A stretch of 64,000 nt of DNA from Dyadobacter sp. CY312. Lineage in GTDB: Bacteria; Bacteroidota; Bacteroidia; Cytophagales; Spirosomataceae. The notes beneath the pieces are model-generated. The model did no database searches. It was not told the origin of the DNA and saw only the letters and a list, made by a program, of their open reading frames with translations. The stretch covers positions 186,001 through 250,000 of the forward strand of contig NZ_JAJUXG010000007.1 of assembly GCF_021390535.1 (NCBI RefSeq), written 5' to 3'. Made by a program: the position numbers and the translations under genes. Of the stretch, positions 43,035 to 51,523 are shown in pieces (positions within the stretch are counted from its first letter, which is position 1; the number at the start of each line of letters is the position of its first letter).

Positions 43035-44513
43035 ATGACAAACAAAAAACTAAAACCCATCATGTTTGTCGGTACTGGATCGGATGTGGGGAAGAGCGTG
43101 ATTGCAGCAGGATTTTGCAGGATTTTTAAACAGGATGGTTATTATCCCGCTCCTTTTAAGGCGCAAAATATGTCCTTGAATAGTTTTGTCACTCCAGATG
43201 GACTGGAACTTGGGAGGGCTCAGGCGGTGCAGGCGGAAGCAGCCGGGATTCCTTGCCATACAGATATGAATCCGGTATTGCTGAAACCGACCAGCGACAA
43301 ATCTTCTCAGGTTGTTCTGAATGGAAAACCGGTTGGTAACCAGTCGGCCTACGAATATTTTATGGCAAACGATCGGCGGGAGTTATTTTTCGCTGTGAAA
43401 GAAGCATTCGATCGGCTTTCTACAAACTTTGGTCCGATTGTGTTGGAAGGTGCCGGAAGTATTTCTGAGTTGAATCTGAAACATCGGGACATTACCAATT
43501 TGCGAATGGCCGCTCATGCCGGTGCTGCTACTTATCTCATTGCGGATATTGACAAAGGAGGCGTTTTTGGCAGCGTGTATGGTACAATTTCCCTGCTCAC
43601 CGAACAAGAACGAGCTTTGATGAAAGGTATTATTATCAATAAATTTCGTGGGGACGGGCGGTTGTTTGAAGAAGGTAAAAAGATGCTGGAAGATTTGACA
43701 GGACTGCCGGTTGTCGGTATTTTGCCCTACTTTCGTGACATTCATATTGAGGAGGAAGACTCGGTTTCGCTGGAATCCAAGTTTAAATCTTCCGTGGAAG
43801 GCAAGATAAATATTGCGGTAATTTTGCTAAAAAGACTTTCCAATTTCACCGATTTTGACCGGTTGGAGCAGGATCCAAGAGTGAATCTCTTTTATACCAA
43901 CGATCCGGCTGAAATTGGAAAAGCACAGATTGTGATCATTCCAGGAAGCAAAAATACGATTGCAGATATGCTGGCAATCAAAAACAACGGTATTGCCAAG
44001 GCGATTTATGATGTACACAAATCGGGCAGAACCGTGATTGGTATATGTGGCGGTTACCAGATCATGGGTGAAACGATTGAAGATCCGCATCATGTTGAAG
44101 GCGAAATTGAGCAGGTTCCTGGCTTGGGGTTGTTACCCGTGCAAACCGTTTTGCAATCTGTAAAAACCACACTGCAATGTGAATTTGCTTTTCGGGAAAG
44201 TGCAGAAACTGGTGTTGGATATGAAATTCACATGGGTGAAACCAAAATTTCAGGACAGGAATCTCCGGTAGCGGTGCTTTCCGATGGCAGGAACGATGGT
44301 TGTTTTTTGAATGACAAAACCTGGGGAAGTTATCTTCACGGGATATTGGATAATGAAAATGTAGTTGAACATTTGCTCGCTCCCTATCATTCCGACGCAA
44401 AAACATCGACATTCAATTTTCAGGATTTTAAAGAGGAACAATACAACAAGCTGGCTGATCTGATACGGTCCCATGTGAATATGGAAATGATATACGATAG
44501 TTTGAAAAACTGA
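43035..44513 (+). CDS. cobQ: cobyric acid synthase
   Basis: 492 aa from ATG 43035; the in-frame ATG at 42930 would add 35 residues encoded by repeat DNA. P-loop MFVGTGSDVGKSVIAAGF, FKAQNMSLNSFVT, EGAGSISELNL, DIDKGGVFGSVYGT and glutaminase GICGGYQIMGE (nucleophile Cys) with terminal SYLHGILDN. It amidates carboxylates b, d, e and g of adenosylcobyrinic acid a,c-diamide. Start of the cobQ-cobD-cbiB subset. Confidence 0.95.
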   Translation: MTNKKLKPIMFVGTGSDVGKSVIAAGFCRIFKQDGYYPAPFKAQNMSLNSFVTPDGLELGRAQAVQAEAAGIPCHTDMNPVLLKPTSDKSSQVVLNGKPVGNQSAYEYFMANDRRELFFAVKEAFDRLSTNFGPIVLEGAGSISELNLKHRDITNLRMAAHAGAATYLIADIDKGGVFGSVYGTISLLTEQERALMKGIIINKFRGDGRLFEEGKKMLEDLTGLPVVGILPYFRDIHIEEEDSVSLESKFKSSVEGKINIAVILLKRLSNFTDFDRLEQDPRVNLFYTNDPAEIGKAQIVIIPGSKNTIADMLAIKNNGIAKAIYDVHKSGRTVIGICGGYQIMGETIEDPHHVEGEIEQVPGLGLLPVQTVLQSVKTTLQCEFAFRESAETGVGYEIHMGETKISGQESPVAVLSDGRNDGCFLNDKTWGSYLHGILDNENVVEHLLAPYHSDAKTSTFNFQDFKEEQYNKLADLIRSHVNMEMIYDSLKN

Positions 44514-44554
44514 TAATGAGAGGTTTGGTTGTTTTTTTCATGACCGGCGACACA

Positions 44555-44605
44555 AACCTAGTCGCTCACAGCCAATCGCTATCAGCTAATAGATGACAGC
44601 TTAAT
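44555..44605. repeat. TAGC-rich intergenic repeat between cobQ and cobD
   Basis: CAGCCAATCGCTATCAGCTA followed by GATGACAGCTTAA, same family as elsewhere in the window. Confidence 0.55.
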
Positions 44606-44615
44606 AATAAAGAAT

Positions 44616-45638
44616 ATGCTTCACGGACACGGCGATGACCGTTATAAATACGATAAAGAAATTGTTGCGGACTTCAGCACCAATGTTTGGTATGGCGGAG
44701 AACCTGCGGGGTTAAAGGAACATGTTTTCGAACATTGGGAAAAAATTAACCGTTATCCGGAGGTAATCGGGGAGAGTCTCCGTGTTAAAATTGCGAATCA
44801 CGAGCAACTTCCTGCTGAACAGATATTGGTAAGCAGCGGAACTACTGAAAGCATTTATCTGATTGCACAATTGTTTGCCGGAAAAAGAACAACAATTGTA
44901 ACGCCTGCTTTTTCAGAATATGAAGATGCCTGCAACATGTACGATCATCAGCTTTCATTTTTATCGTGGCAGGAAGCGCTGGAACAACCACGCCTGAAAA
45001 GTGATCTGGTTTTTATTTGTTCCCCCAACAACCCTACTGGAAAAACTTTCCCGGATCTGGAATTCTGGATGCGGCTAAACCGGCAATGTGTATTTGTAAT
45101 AGATGAAGCGTTTATTGATTTTACGCTAACTGCGTCATCCTATATTTCGCTGATCGAGCAATTTTCAAATCTGATCATCATGCGTTCACTGACCAAAGCG
45201 TATGCCATTCCCGGATTGCGGCTTGGCTTTATGGCTGGTCATTCAGATATGATGGAAAGGTTGATCAGCATCAAACAACCCTGGACAGTAAACACAATTG
45301 CACTTGCCGCAGGGGAATTTATTTATGATCATTATGAGAAAAATCAATTGCCTTTACAGCAGTTATTGGCTGACAAAATTGATTTTGTTGAAAAATTGAA
45401 ATTGAACGAAGTCATTCAAATAGAAGAAAGTGAAACGCATTTTTTTCTTGCCAAAACATTGATCCGCAATGCTGCGCAGCTTAAACTTTTTCTGATCGAA
45501 AATCATGGGATTCTGATCCGCGATGCAAGCAATTTTCGAAATCTCACCCGTCAGCATTTTCGGCTGGCTACGCTTAGTCCGGATAAAAATCAATTACTGA
45601 TAAACGCCCTTGAAGAATGGAAAAAGCTATACTACTGA
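44616..45638 (+). CDS. cobD: threonine-phosphate decarboxylase-like PLP aminotransferase
   Basis: 340 aa, class I/II aminotransferase fold. It opens MLHGHGDDRYKYDKEIVADF (HGG/D start typical of CobD/CobC), SSGTTESIYLIAQL, FICSPNNPTGKTFP, FVIDEAFIDF, and PLP lysine in RSLTKAYAIPGLRLG. It supplies aminopropanol phosphate from threonine phosphate for CbiB. The stop lies 22 bp inside cbiB. A histidinol-phosphate aminotransferase is the alternative by family, but location favours CobD. Confidence 0.88.
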   Translation: MLHGHGDDRYKYDKEIVADFSTNVWYGGEPAGLKEHVFEHWEKINRYPEVIGESLRVKIANHEQLPAEQILVSSGTTESIYLIAQLFAGKRTTIVTPAFSEYEDACNMYDHQLSFLSWQEALEQPRLKSDLVFICSPNNPTGKTFPDLEFWMRLNRQCVFVIDEAFIDFTLTASSYISLIEQFSNLIIMRSLTKAYAIPGLRLGFMAGHSDMMERLISIKQPWTVNTIALAAGEFIYDHYEKNQLPLQQLLADKIDFVEKLKLNEVIQIEESETHFFLAKTLIRNAAQLKLFLIENHGILIRDASNFRNLTRQHFRLATLSPDKNQLLINALEEWKKLYY

Positions 45639-46579
45639 TAGCACCATTGCTGATAGGGTATGTTCTGGATTTACTGATTGGCGATCCGGACAACTGGCCG
45701 CATCCCGTTCGGGTTTTCGGGAATCTGATTGCGTATTTTGAAAAGAAGCTGAATCGTAACTCCGGCCGTTTCATGAAAGGAGCAGTACTTGCTATTGCGC
45801 TTGTGTTGGTTGTTTTTTCTTTTTTTACACTTATAAATCTTTGGCTGATAAACTTAGAATGGCCTTTTATGATTGTCAATGGCGTTTTTGTCTGGTACGG
45901 TCTGGCCAACAAAAGCTTGATTACTGAAGGCAAAAATGTATTTCTTGCATTGGAAAGTGGAGGGATAGAGGCAGGGCGAAAACGGCTTTCAAGAATCGTA
46001 GGGCGGGATACCTCGCAACTCACTCCACAGCAAATCCATATAGCAGTTCTGGAAACCATGTCAGAAAACCTGAGTGATGGTGTGATCGCCCCGTTGTTTT
46101 TTTTCGCGATCGGTGGGGTTCCCGGAATGATGGCTTACAAGATGATCAATACAATGGATTCCATGCTCGGTTATAGAAACGAACGTTATGAAAAATTTGG
46201 CAAATTCGCTGCGAGACTGGATGACGTAGCAAATTTTATCCCATCAAGATTGACCGCATTTTTAATGGTTTTAGTAACGTTTAGCAGGAAGGGATTTCAA
46301 TTCATATTTCGTTACGGACACAAACATAAAAGTCCGAATGCCGGTTATCCGGAAGCAGCTTTGGCAGGCATTTTAGGCTGCCGTTTCGGCGGACCAAATA
46401 TTTATCACGGAGTTGTTGTCGACAAACCGTTTATCGGTGAAACTGATCGGGATATAAAACCGGACGAAATACGTCAGGTAATTTCTATTAATCACAAGGT
46501 GTGTTTTGTGATGGTAATTATCTTAGTGATCAGCTTTTGCTGCTATGTTAAAATTCCATTTTGGATTTTACCTCTGTGA
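45617..46579 (+). CDS. cbiB: adenosylcobinamide-phosphate synthase
   Basis: 320 aa membrane protein with the CbiB start LLIGYVLDLLIGDPDNWPHP, then ETMSENLSDGVIAPLFFFAI, MVYKxxNTMDSMLGYRN-like YKMINTMDSMLGYRNERY, and DDVANFIPSRLTA. It attaches aminopropanol phosphate to adenosylcobyric acid. Its start is inside cobD (22-bp overlap), and its end overlaps the remnant ORF on the other strand by 32 bp. Confidence 0.95.
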   Translation: MEKAILLIAPLLIGYVLDLLIGDPDNWPHPVRVFGNLIAYFEKKLNRNSGRFMKGAVLAIALVLVVFSFFTLINLWLINLEWPFMIVNGVFVWYGLANKSLITEGKNVFLALESGGIEAGRKRLSRIVGRDTSQLTPQQIHIAVLETMSENLSDGVIAPLFFFAIGGVPGMMAYKMINTMDSMLGYRNERYEKFGKFAARLDDVANFIPSRLTAFLMVLVTFSRKGFQFIFRYGHKHKSPNAGYPEAALAGILGCRFGGPNIYHGVVVDKPFIGETDRDIKPDEIRQVISINHKVCFVMVIILVISFCCYVKIPFWILPL

Positions 46580-46835
46580 CAAAATCTTCCGAGACACCTA
46601 CCAAGTCTGCAATTTTCTCGATAGAAAAATTTGTGTGTTTTAATAGAGATTGCGTGAAGGCTATATTTTTTTTCACTTTCTCTTCTTTTGCACCTTTTTC
46701 AATACCTTGTTTCTCTGCCCTATCCAGCAAAAACTCTTCCAGTCCCATTGTTTGTTTATTTTGTGTGATGAAATCTAACTCTTTTTCAAATTTAACTCCC
46801 GTTTCACTGTTTTCAAAACGAATATAGAGTGGCGG
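46548..46835 (-). pseudogene. C-terminal remnant of an Rpn/PD-(D/E)XK nuclease-type transposase
   Basis: From the minus strand the frame reads PPLYIRFENSETGVKFEKEL and then MGLEEFLLDRAEKQGIEKG, NIAFTQSLLKHTNFSIEKIA and DLVGVSEDFVTEVKSKME. That is the tail typical of the Bacteroidota PD-(D/E)XK 'putative transposase' family. A TAA just upstream in frame and absence of the nuclease core show it is a broken fragment. It overlaps the end of cbiB. Confidence 0.65.
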
Positions 46836-46883
46836 AGGGAGCTCTTATTTGTCCAAAATAATAGAGAAAGTCTGTTTTGGAAT

Positions 46884-46891
46884 TAGGTTTG
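46884..46891 (+). promoter_or_regulatory. candidate -7 element for the P-loop gene
   Basis: TAGGTTTG, full match to TAnnTTTG, 31 bp upstream of the start; no good -33 at usual spacing. Confidence 0.4.
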
Positions 46892-46921
46892 CATCTTTGA
46901 CGTGATGAAATACAAAATGTA

Positions 46922-47461
46922 ATGCAAAAAATAATTATCACTGGCGGACCCGGCTCCGGGAAATCGACATTGCTGGATGCGTTGGCTGCGAATGGATACC
47001 ATTGTGTACCAGAGGTTTCGAGATCGTTAATTCAGGAACAAGTTGCCGCCGAAAGCGATTGCCTTCCCTGGAAAGACTTGAATTGCTTTGCAACCCTGGC
47101 TTTGGATAGAATGCTTGCAGATTACAAGCAGGCAATAGGTAATAATCAAACTTCATTTTTTGACCGTGGAATTCCGGACATTATAGCCTATCTGAAAGTG
47201 GGTGGATTGGAAGTGAATTCTCGATTTTACAGTATAGCAAATGAGCATCGTTACGCTAAGGATGTTTTCATTACACCACCCTGGAAGGAAATTTATGTCA
47301 ATGATACCGAGCGCTGGCAAACCTTCGATGAAGCCTGTGTTTTACATGAGACGCTGGTTTCTGTTTATTCAGATTTAGGCTATAATTTGAAGTTTGTCCC
47401 TTGTCTTTCAGTGCAGGATCGGGTTGATTATATTGTTAGAGAATTGAGTGAGGGAATTTAA
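46922..47461 (+). CDS. small P-loop ATPase/kinase-like protein (AAA_28/NadR-like)
   Basis: 179 aa. Walker A GGPGSGKST; ALAANGYHCVPEVSRSLIQE, SFFDRGIPDIIAY (DRG(I/L)D-type motif) and FITPPWKEIYVNDTERWQTF are hallmarks of the AAA_28 family, predicted nucleotide-handling kinases. A TAGGTTTG -7 element lies 31 bp before the start. It is located between cbiB and riboswitch 3, inside the cobalamin region. A direct role in B12 metabolism is possible but unproven. Confidence 0.8.
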   Translation: MQKIIITGGPGSGKSTLLDALAANGYHCVPEVSRSLIQEQVAAESDCLPWKDLNCFATLALDRMLADYKQAIGNNQTSFFDRGIPDIIAYLKVGGLEVNSRFYSIANEHRYAKDVFITPPWKEIYVNDTERWQTFDEACVLHETLVSVYSDLGYNLKFVPCLSVQDRVDYIVRELSEGI

Positions 47462-47480
47462 CTTGAGAATGGGGGAGGAT

Positions 47481-47638
47481 ATTTCGGTGCGCTGCACCTG
47501 TTTAGCGGTAATTTTTAAGGATTGGTAAAAGTTGTGGCCGCCAGTTTTGACTTTGTTATGATATATATCAGGTGCGGATAACCGAAATATTTGTAGAACA
47601 ATGGTGTGCGCACATACCAAGGTGCATCGCACCGAAAT
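47481..47638. mobile_element. 158-bp MITE-like element with 19-bp terminal inverted repeats
   Basis: Left end ATTTCGGTGCGCTGCACCT (47481-47499), right end AGGTGCATCGCACCGAAAT (47620-47638): inverted with one mismatch in 19. The ends are themselves hairpins (GGTGC-N3-GCACC). The interior has no gene. Target duplication is not evident. Confidence 0.6.
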
Positions 47639-47721
47639 AAAAATAATGCCTGTTTTTCCTTCAAATAAAAGCTTCTACAAACACTTCACACACCAAATCT
47701 TCGTACTTTCGTACCACATAA

Positions 47722-47965
47722 GGTTCGCGCCCTGGCGTGATTAAAAGGGAATACCGGTGTAAATCCGGAACAGTCTCCGCTGCTGTAAGTTCAGAAAAAA
47801 AGTTTTGGCAAAAAGCCACTGGGAAGGGAATTAGAGAATGATAGACCGGGTCGCCGGTGCGATGATAGAATATCCATCCAAATGGTATTCACTCATTCAC
47901 CAATTCGCTCATTCAAAATTACCTCCGGGAAGGCGTCAGAATTGGACGAGTCAGAAGACCTGCCT
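47722..47965 (+). ncRNA. cobalamin riboswitch 3 with repeat-expanded peripheral arm
   Basis: GGTTCGCGCCCTGGCGTGA, AAAGGGAATACCGGTGTAAA, AACAGTCTCCGCTGCTGTAA, AAAAAGCCACTGGGA, CCTCCGGGAAGGCGTCAG and GAGTCAGAAGACCTGCC: a complete AdoCbl-type core. The arm between CCACTGGGA and CCGGGAAGG is about 105 nt, built from GAATGAT-type repeats around the GC-rich 20-mer in reverse orientation (47845-47864). It controls the BtuF-like gene and probably cobO-cobC. Confidence 0.95.
47845..47864 (-). repeat. GC-rich 20-mer, copy 3 (inverted, inside riboswitch 3)
   Basis: accgggtcgccggtgcgatg, exact reverse complement of the copies at 4343 and 30574, in the same riboswitch arm as copy 2. Confidence 0.82.
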
Positions 47966-47979
47966 TCAAACATAATCCT

Positions 47980-48012
47980 ATGGCTTTCGGAAGAAAAGCC
48001 CAAGACCAATGA
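47980..48012 (+). CDS. possible 10-codon leader peptide overlapping the BtuF-like start
   Basis: ATG 47980 reads MAFGRKAQDQ and stops at TGA 48010-48012, overlapping the ATG at 48009 (ATGA). It begins 16 nt after the riboswitch. It may couple translation to the riboswitch, or be chance. Confidence 0.3.
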   Translation: MAFGRKAQDQ

Positions 48013-49214
48013 TTCTGAAACAAACCACTTCTGGTGGTAAACAGGCATCCTGTTTACTCCTTTCCATTTTGCTGCTCTGCTGGTTGCTAATCTCATGCAG
48101 CAGCTCGTCTTCTCTTTACGATAAAACCGAATCTCAGTTTACGGGTAAGGCTCTTTTCAACGACAAAGTTAAAATAAGGCACGCCAAAGGCTTCACGATT
48201 GATTATTACGATCACTATAAAGTGGTTAAAATATTAAGTCCCTTCGAAAAGAGTACTGATACGATGAGCTACGTGTTGTTGCAGCGCGGTACGCCACGGC
48301 CGAAAGAGTTCGCTGAAAATCAGGTGATTGAAATACCGATACGCAGTCTGGTTGTGATGTCATCTTTGCATATTGGCCTGGTTGGTTTTCTCGAAGCGGA
48401 GGATATTCTTACCGGAATGGGAAATCTGAAATATGTCTCTTCTCCAAAAGTAATTGAAAGAATCAAATCAGGTAAAATCGCTGAAGTTGGTAAAGATCAG
48501 GGTATTAATGAGGAGTTACTCATCACCATGCGCCCCGACCTTATGATGGCTATTGGTAGTCCTGTTTCTAAAATAAATCGCTACCAGTCGCTTCGGCAGG
48601 CAGGAATTCCGGTGATGATCAATTCGGAATGGATTGAGACAACACCACTTGCCAGAGCGGAATGGGTGAAGCTGATGGGCGCATTGCTCAACAAAGAGGA
48701 GCTTGTAAACAGGAAATTTCAGGTGGTTGAAGAGCAGTACAACAGACTCGCCGGATTGGCTAAAAAGGCGAAGAGTAAGCCGAGTGTCATCACCGGGATG
48801 AACTCGAAAGATTCCTGGTTTGTGCCTAATGGGAATAGCTATGTAAGCAAGTTTTTGCAAGATGCAGGAGGTTCATATCATTGGATTAATACGAAGTCTA
48901 CTGGCAGTTTGCCACTGAGTTTTGAAGCTGTTTATCCCGTAGCGCTAAAAGCTGATTACTGGCTCAATGTGAGTATTACCAACGTCAAGTCCAGAGAAAA
49001 TATTCTGTCAAAGGATATTCGTTATGCTGACTTTGAGTCATTTAAATCCGGACAAATTTACAGCTACAATAAACGTTTCAACAGCAATGGCGCCAACGAC
49101 TATTGGGAATCGGGAGCGGTAAATCCGGACAAAGTTCTTGCCGATTTGATCCGGATTCTTCATCCTGAATTGCTTCCGGATCATGATCTGGTTTATTACA
49201 AGAAAATTAATTGA
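48009..49214 (+). CDS. BtuF-like ABC transporter substrate-binding lipoprotein
   Basis: 401 aa. Signal peptide with lipobox LLISC (Cys about 30). The periplasmic-binding-protein fold shows SLVVMSSLHIGLVGFLEAED, GIPVMINSEWIETTPLARAE (typical WxE(x)PLxRAE of Fe/B12-type binding proteins) and VITGMNSKDSWFVPNGNSYV. Directly behind B12 riboswitch 3 and followed by cobO, so the ligand is probably cobalamin, cobinamide or a cobalt chelate. No BtuC/BtuD genes are adjacent. Confidence 0.88.
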   Translation: MILKQTTSGGKQASCLLLSILLLCWLLISCSSSSSLYDKTESQFTGKALFNDKVKIRHAKGFTIDYYDHYKVVKILSPFEKSTDTMSYVLLQRGTPRPKEFAENQVIEIPIRSLVVMSSLHIGLVGFLEAEDILTGMGNLKYVSSPKVIERIKSGKIAEVGKDQGINEELLITMRPDLMMAIGSPVSKINRYQSLRQAGIPVMINSEWIETTPLARAEWVKLMGALLNKEELVNRKFQVVEEQYNRLAGLAKKAKSKPSVITGMNSKDSWFVPNGNSYVSKFLQDAGGSYHWINTKSTGSLPLSFEAVYPVALKADYWLNVSITNVKSRENILSKDIRYADFESFKSGQIYSYNKRFNSNGANDYWESGAVNPDKVLADLIRILHPELLPDHDLVYYKKIN

Positions 49215-49254
49215 AAATTTAATAAGTATCTATTAGTCAAAGTATTATAAAATA

Positions 49255-49290
49255 TAAATGCTAGTAGCCAACAGCTATAAGCTCAAAAAA
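49255..49290. repeat. short TAGC-rich repeat before cobO
   Basis: GCTAGTAGCCAACAGCTATA followed by AGCTC, immediately upstream of cobO. Confidence 0.45.
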
Positions 49291-49291
49291 G

Positions 49292-49876
49292 ATGAAAATA
49301 TATACCAAAAAAGGAGACAAGGGAACAACAGGTTTGTTTGGAGGAAGTCGGGTTGATAAGGACGACGTGCGTATTGAATGCATCGGTACGTTGGACGAGG
49401 CGAATTCTACAATCGGTTTGCTGCGGGTGAAACTTGGTACAGACCATGAGTGGCAGCCGAATTTGCATAAAATACAGAAAGATCTGATGGATATGATGTC
49501 GCATCTGGCCAGACCGTCTGACGCAAAAAAAGAAAATAAAAACCCGATGCCCGTTGATGGAGCGCTATTCTGTGAAGAGTGGATTGATGCGCTGGAAACT
49601 GCCATGACTTCGCCTTCAGACTATTTTTTGCTTCCCGGAGGAAATGAAGTTTCGGCGTTGTGTCATGTTGCACGTACACAGATGCGGAGAGGTGAGCGGC
49701 GACTGGTTTCGTTGATCAAAACGGATGAGGTGCATGAAGCCGTTCCGGCCTATATCAACCGTTTGTCTGACTTGTTTTTTACACTCGCCCGTGCCGAAAT
49801 GGACAAAGCCGGTGTCGCCGAGGAGAAATGGCAACTGTTTTTATACAAACGTTTTAAGGCTCCCGAAGAGAAATGA
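49292..49876 (+). CDS. cobO: corrinoid adenosyltransferase, PduO type
   Basis: 194 aa. MKIYTKKGDKGTTGLFGGSR is the PduO-type ATP-binding start; GTLDEANSTIGL, and C-terminal RRGERRLVSL with NRLSDLFFTLAR complete the family. It transfers the adenosyl group of ATP to cob(I)alamin or cob(I)yrinate. It uses the PduO fold, although the gene lies where CobA/CobO-type enzymes often sit. The stop overlaps cobU by 4 bp. Confidence 0.93.
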   Translation: MKIYTKKGDKGTTGLFGGSRVDKDDVRIECIGTLDEANSTIGLLRVKLGTDHEWQPNLHKIQKDLMDMMSHLARPSDAKKENKNPMPVDGALFCEEWIDALETAMTSPSDYFLLPGGNEVSALCHVARTQMRRGERRLVSLIKTDEVHEAVPAYINRLSDLFFTLARAEMDKAGVAEEKWQLFLYKRFKAPEEK

Positions 49877-50376
49877 TCATATACATTTCAGGTGGCACGA
49901 GAAGCGGGAAAAGCAGTTACGCACAGAAATTGACGCTGGAAAAATCTGATAGTCCGGTTTATGTGGCGACTGCAAAGATTTGGGACGAAGATTTTGCTGC
50001 ACGTGTGGAAAGACATAAGGCAGAACGCGGACCGGAATGGAGGTTGTTTGAAAGTGAAACAAATATTCATCTCCTTCCCATTGAAAACGAAGTGGTTGTG
50101 GTTGATTGTGTCACGCTTTGGCTAACGAACATTTTTATGGAGTATCGAGAAGATATTGAAAAATCGTTAAATGCTTTTAAAATGCAAGTGGACGAATTGC
50201 GGCGCAAAGATGGAACTTTCATTATTATTTCAAATGAGATCGGAATGGGCCTGCATGCTGAAACTTCTTTGGGGAGAAAATTTACGGATCTGCAAGGTTG
50301 GGCGAATCAATATGTAGCCTCAATTGCTGATGAAGCCATTTTTATGGTGTCGGGATTGGCCTTGCGGTTGAAATAA
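49873..50376 (+). CDS. cobU: adenosylcobinamide kinase/guanylyltransferase
   Basis: 167 aa. P-loop SGGTRSGKSSYA; VYVATAKIWDEDFAARVERH then KAERG (guanylylated His region); VVVDCVTLWLTN; NEIGMGLHAET. It phosphorylates adenosylcobinamide and transfers GMP to give AdoCbi-GDP. Overlaps cobO (ATGA); a 124-bp gap separates it from cobT. Confidence 0.95.
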   Translation: MIIYISGGTRSGKSSYAQKLTLEKSDSPVYVATAKIWDEDFAARVERHKAERGPEWRLFESETNIHLLPIENEVVVVDCVTLWLTNIFMEYREDIEKSLNAFKMQVDELRRKDGTFIIISNEIGMGLHAETSLGRKFTDLQGWANQYVASIADEAIFMVSGLALRLK

Positions 50377-50500
50377 TTTCTCACGCAAAGTATAGAAGTT
50401 AAAGAGCAGAGATCGCAAATGAAAACTTAGTGCTCCTTGCAAATATCTTACCTGCTTTGCGCGGTAGGCGTTCCGATGAAACCTAAATTTTAAGAACAAA

Positions 50501-51523
50501 ATGAATACCCCACTTTACCAACAAATTCAAGACAAAATCAACAACAAAACCAAGCCGCTCGGCGCATTGGGATTGTTGGAAAAACTTGCTTTTCAAGTTG
50601 CTTCCATTCAAAACACACTTACTCCCGAGCTCGTAAAACCTAATATCATAGTTTTTGCAGGAAGTCATGGGATTGCGAGTGATGGCGTAAGCGCTTATCC
50701 GTCAGAAGTGACGCCACAGATGGTTTTGAATTTTATCAATGGCGGTGCGGCTATTAATGTTTTCACCCGACAAAATCAGATTGAACTTTTGCTGGTGGAT
50801 GCAGGGGTGGATTACGCATTTGAACCAAATGAAAAACTCATTGATGCCAAAGTAAATCATGGTACCAAAAGTTTTCTGCGGGAATCTGCGATGACGGAAT
50901 TAGAATACAAAACCTGTATGGAAAAAGGCGCATCACTGGTTCGTGAAGTAAAAACAGGTGGCTGTAATGTGATTGGTTTTGGTGAAATGGGGATCGGAAA
51001 TACATCTTCGGCATCCGTGATTATGAGTAAGTTGTTGAATCTTCCAATTGAAGTCTGTGTAGGGAAGGGGACCGGATTGGATGATAATCAATTGATTAAA
51101 AAGATTGAAATACTGCAAAAGGCATTGCAAAACCATAATAATGTAAATGATAATCCGGAAGTTGTTATGCAGACTTTCGGAGGATTTGAAATGGGCATGA
51201 TGTGTGGTGCGATGCTCGAAGCAGCCAGGCAGGAAATGATTATTTTGGTTGACGGCTTTATTGCTTCTGTGGTTTATTTGTGTGCTTTGAAGATTGATAA
51301 AACAGTAAAAGACTTTGCGATTTTCTGTCATCAGTCTGGTGAAAAAGGACATAAATTACTTCTGAAATATCTGGAAGCTGAGCCATTGTTGCAATTGGAA
51401 ATGCGGCTGGGTGAGGGGACGGGCTGCGCTGTTGCTTATCCTTTGCTGCAAAGTGCAGTGGCTTTTATGAATGAAATGGCAAGTTTTGAAAGTGCAGGAG
51501 TGAGCCAAAAAAATGAGCTATGA
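50501..51523 (+). CDS. cobT: nicotinate-nucleotide-dimethylbenzimidazole phosphoribosyltransferase
   Basis: 340 aa. It begins with KTKPLGALGLLEKLA and continues VFAGSHGIASDGVSAYPSEV, FINGGAAINVF, GFGEMGIGNTSSASV, and catalytic Glu in RLGEGTGCAVAYPLL. It makes alpha-ribazole phosphate for the lower ligand. Stop overlaps cobS by 4 bp. Confidence 0.96.
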   Translation: MNTPLYQQIQDKINNKTKPLGALGLLEKLAFQVASIQNTLTPELVKPNIIVFAGSHGIASDGVSAYPSEVTPQMVLNFINGGAAINVFTRQNQIELLLVDAGVDYAFEPNEKLIDAKVNHGTKSFLRESAMTELEYKTCMEKGASLVREVKTGGCNVIGFGEMGIGNTSSASVIMSKLLNLPIEVCVGKGTGLDDNQLIKKIEILQKALQNHNNVNDNPEVVMQTFGGFEMGMMCGAMLEAARQEMIILVDGFIASVVYLCALKIDKTVKDFAIFCHQSGEKGHKLLLKYLEAEPLLQLEMRLGEGTGCAVAYPLLQSAVAFMNEMASFESAGVSQKNEL

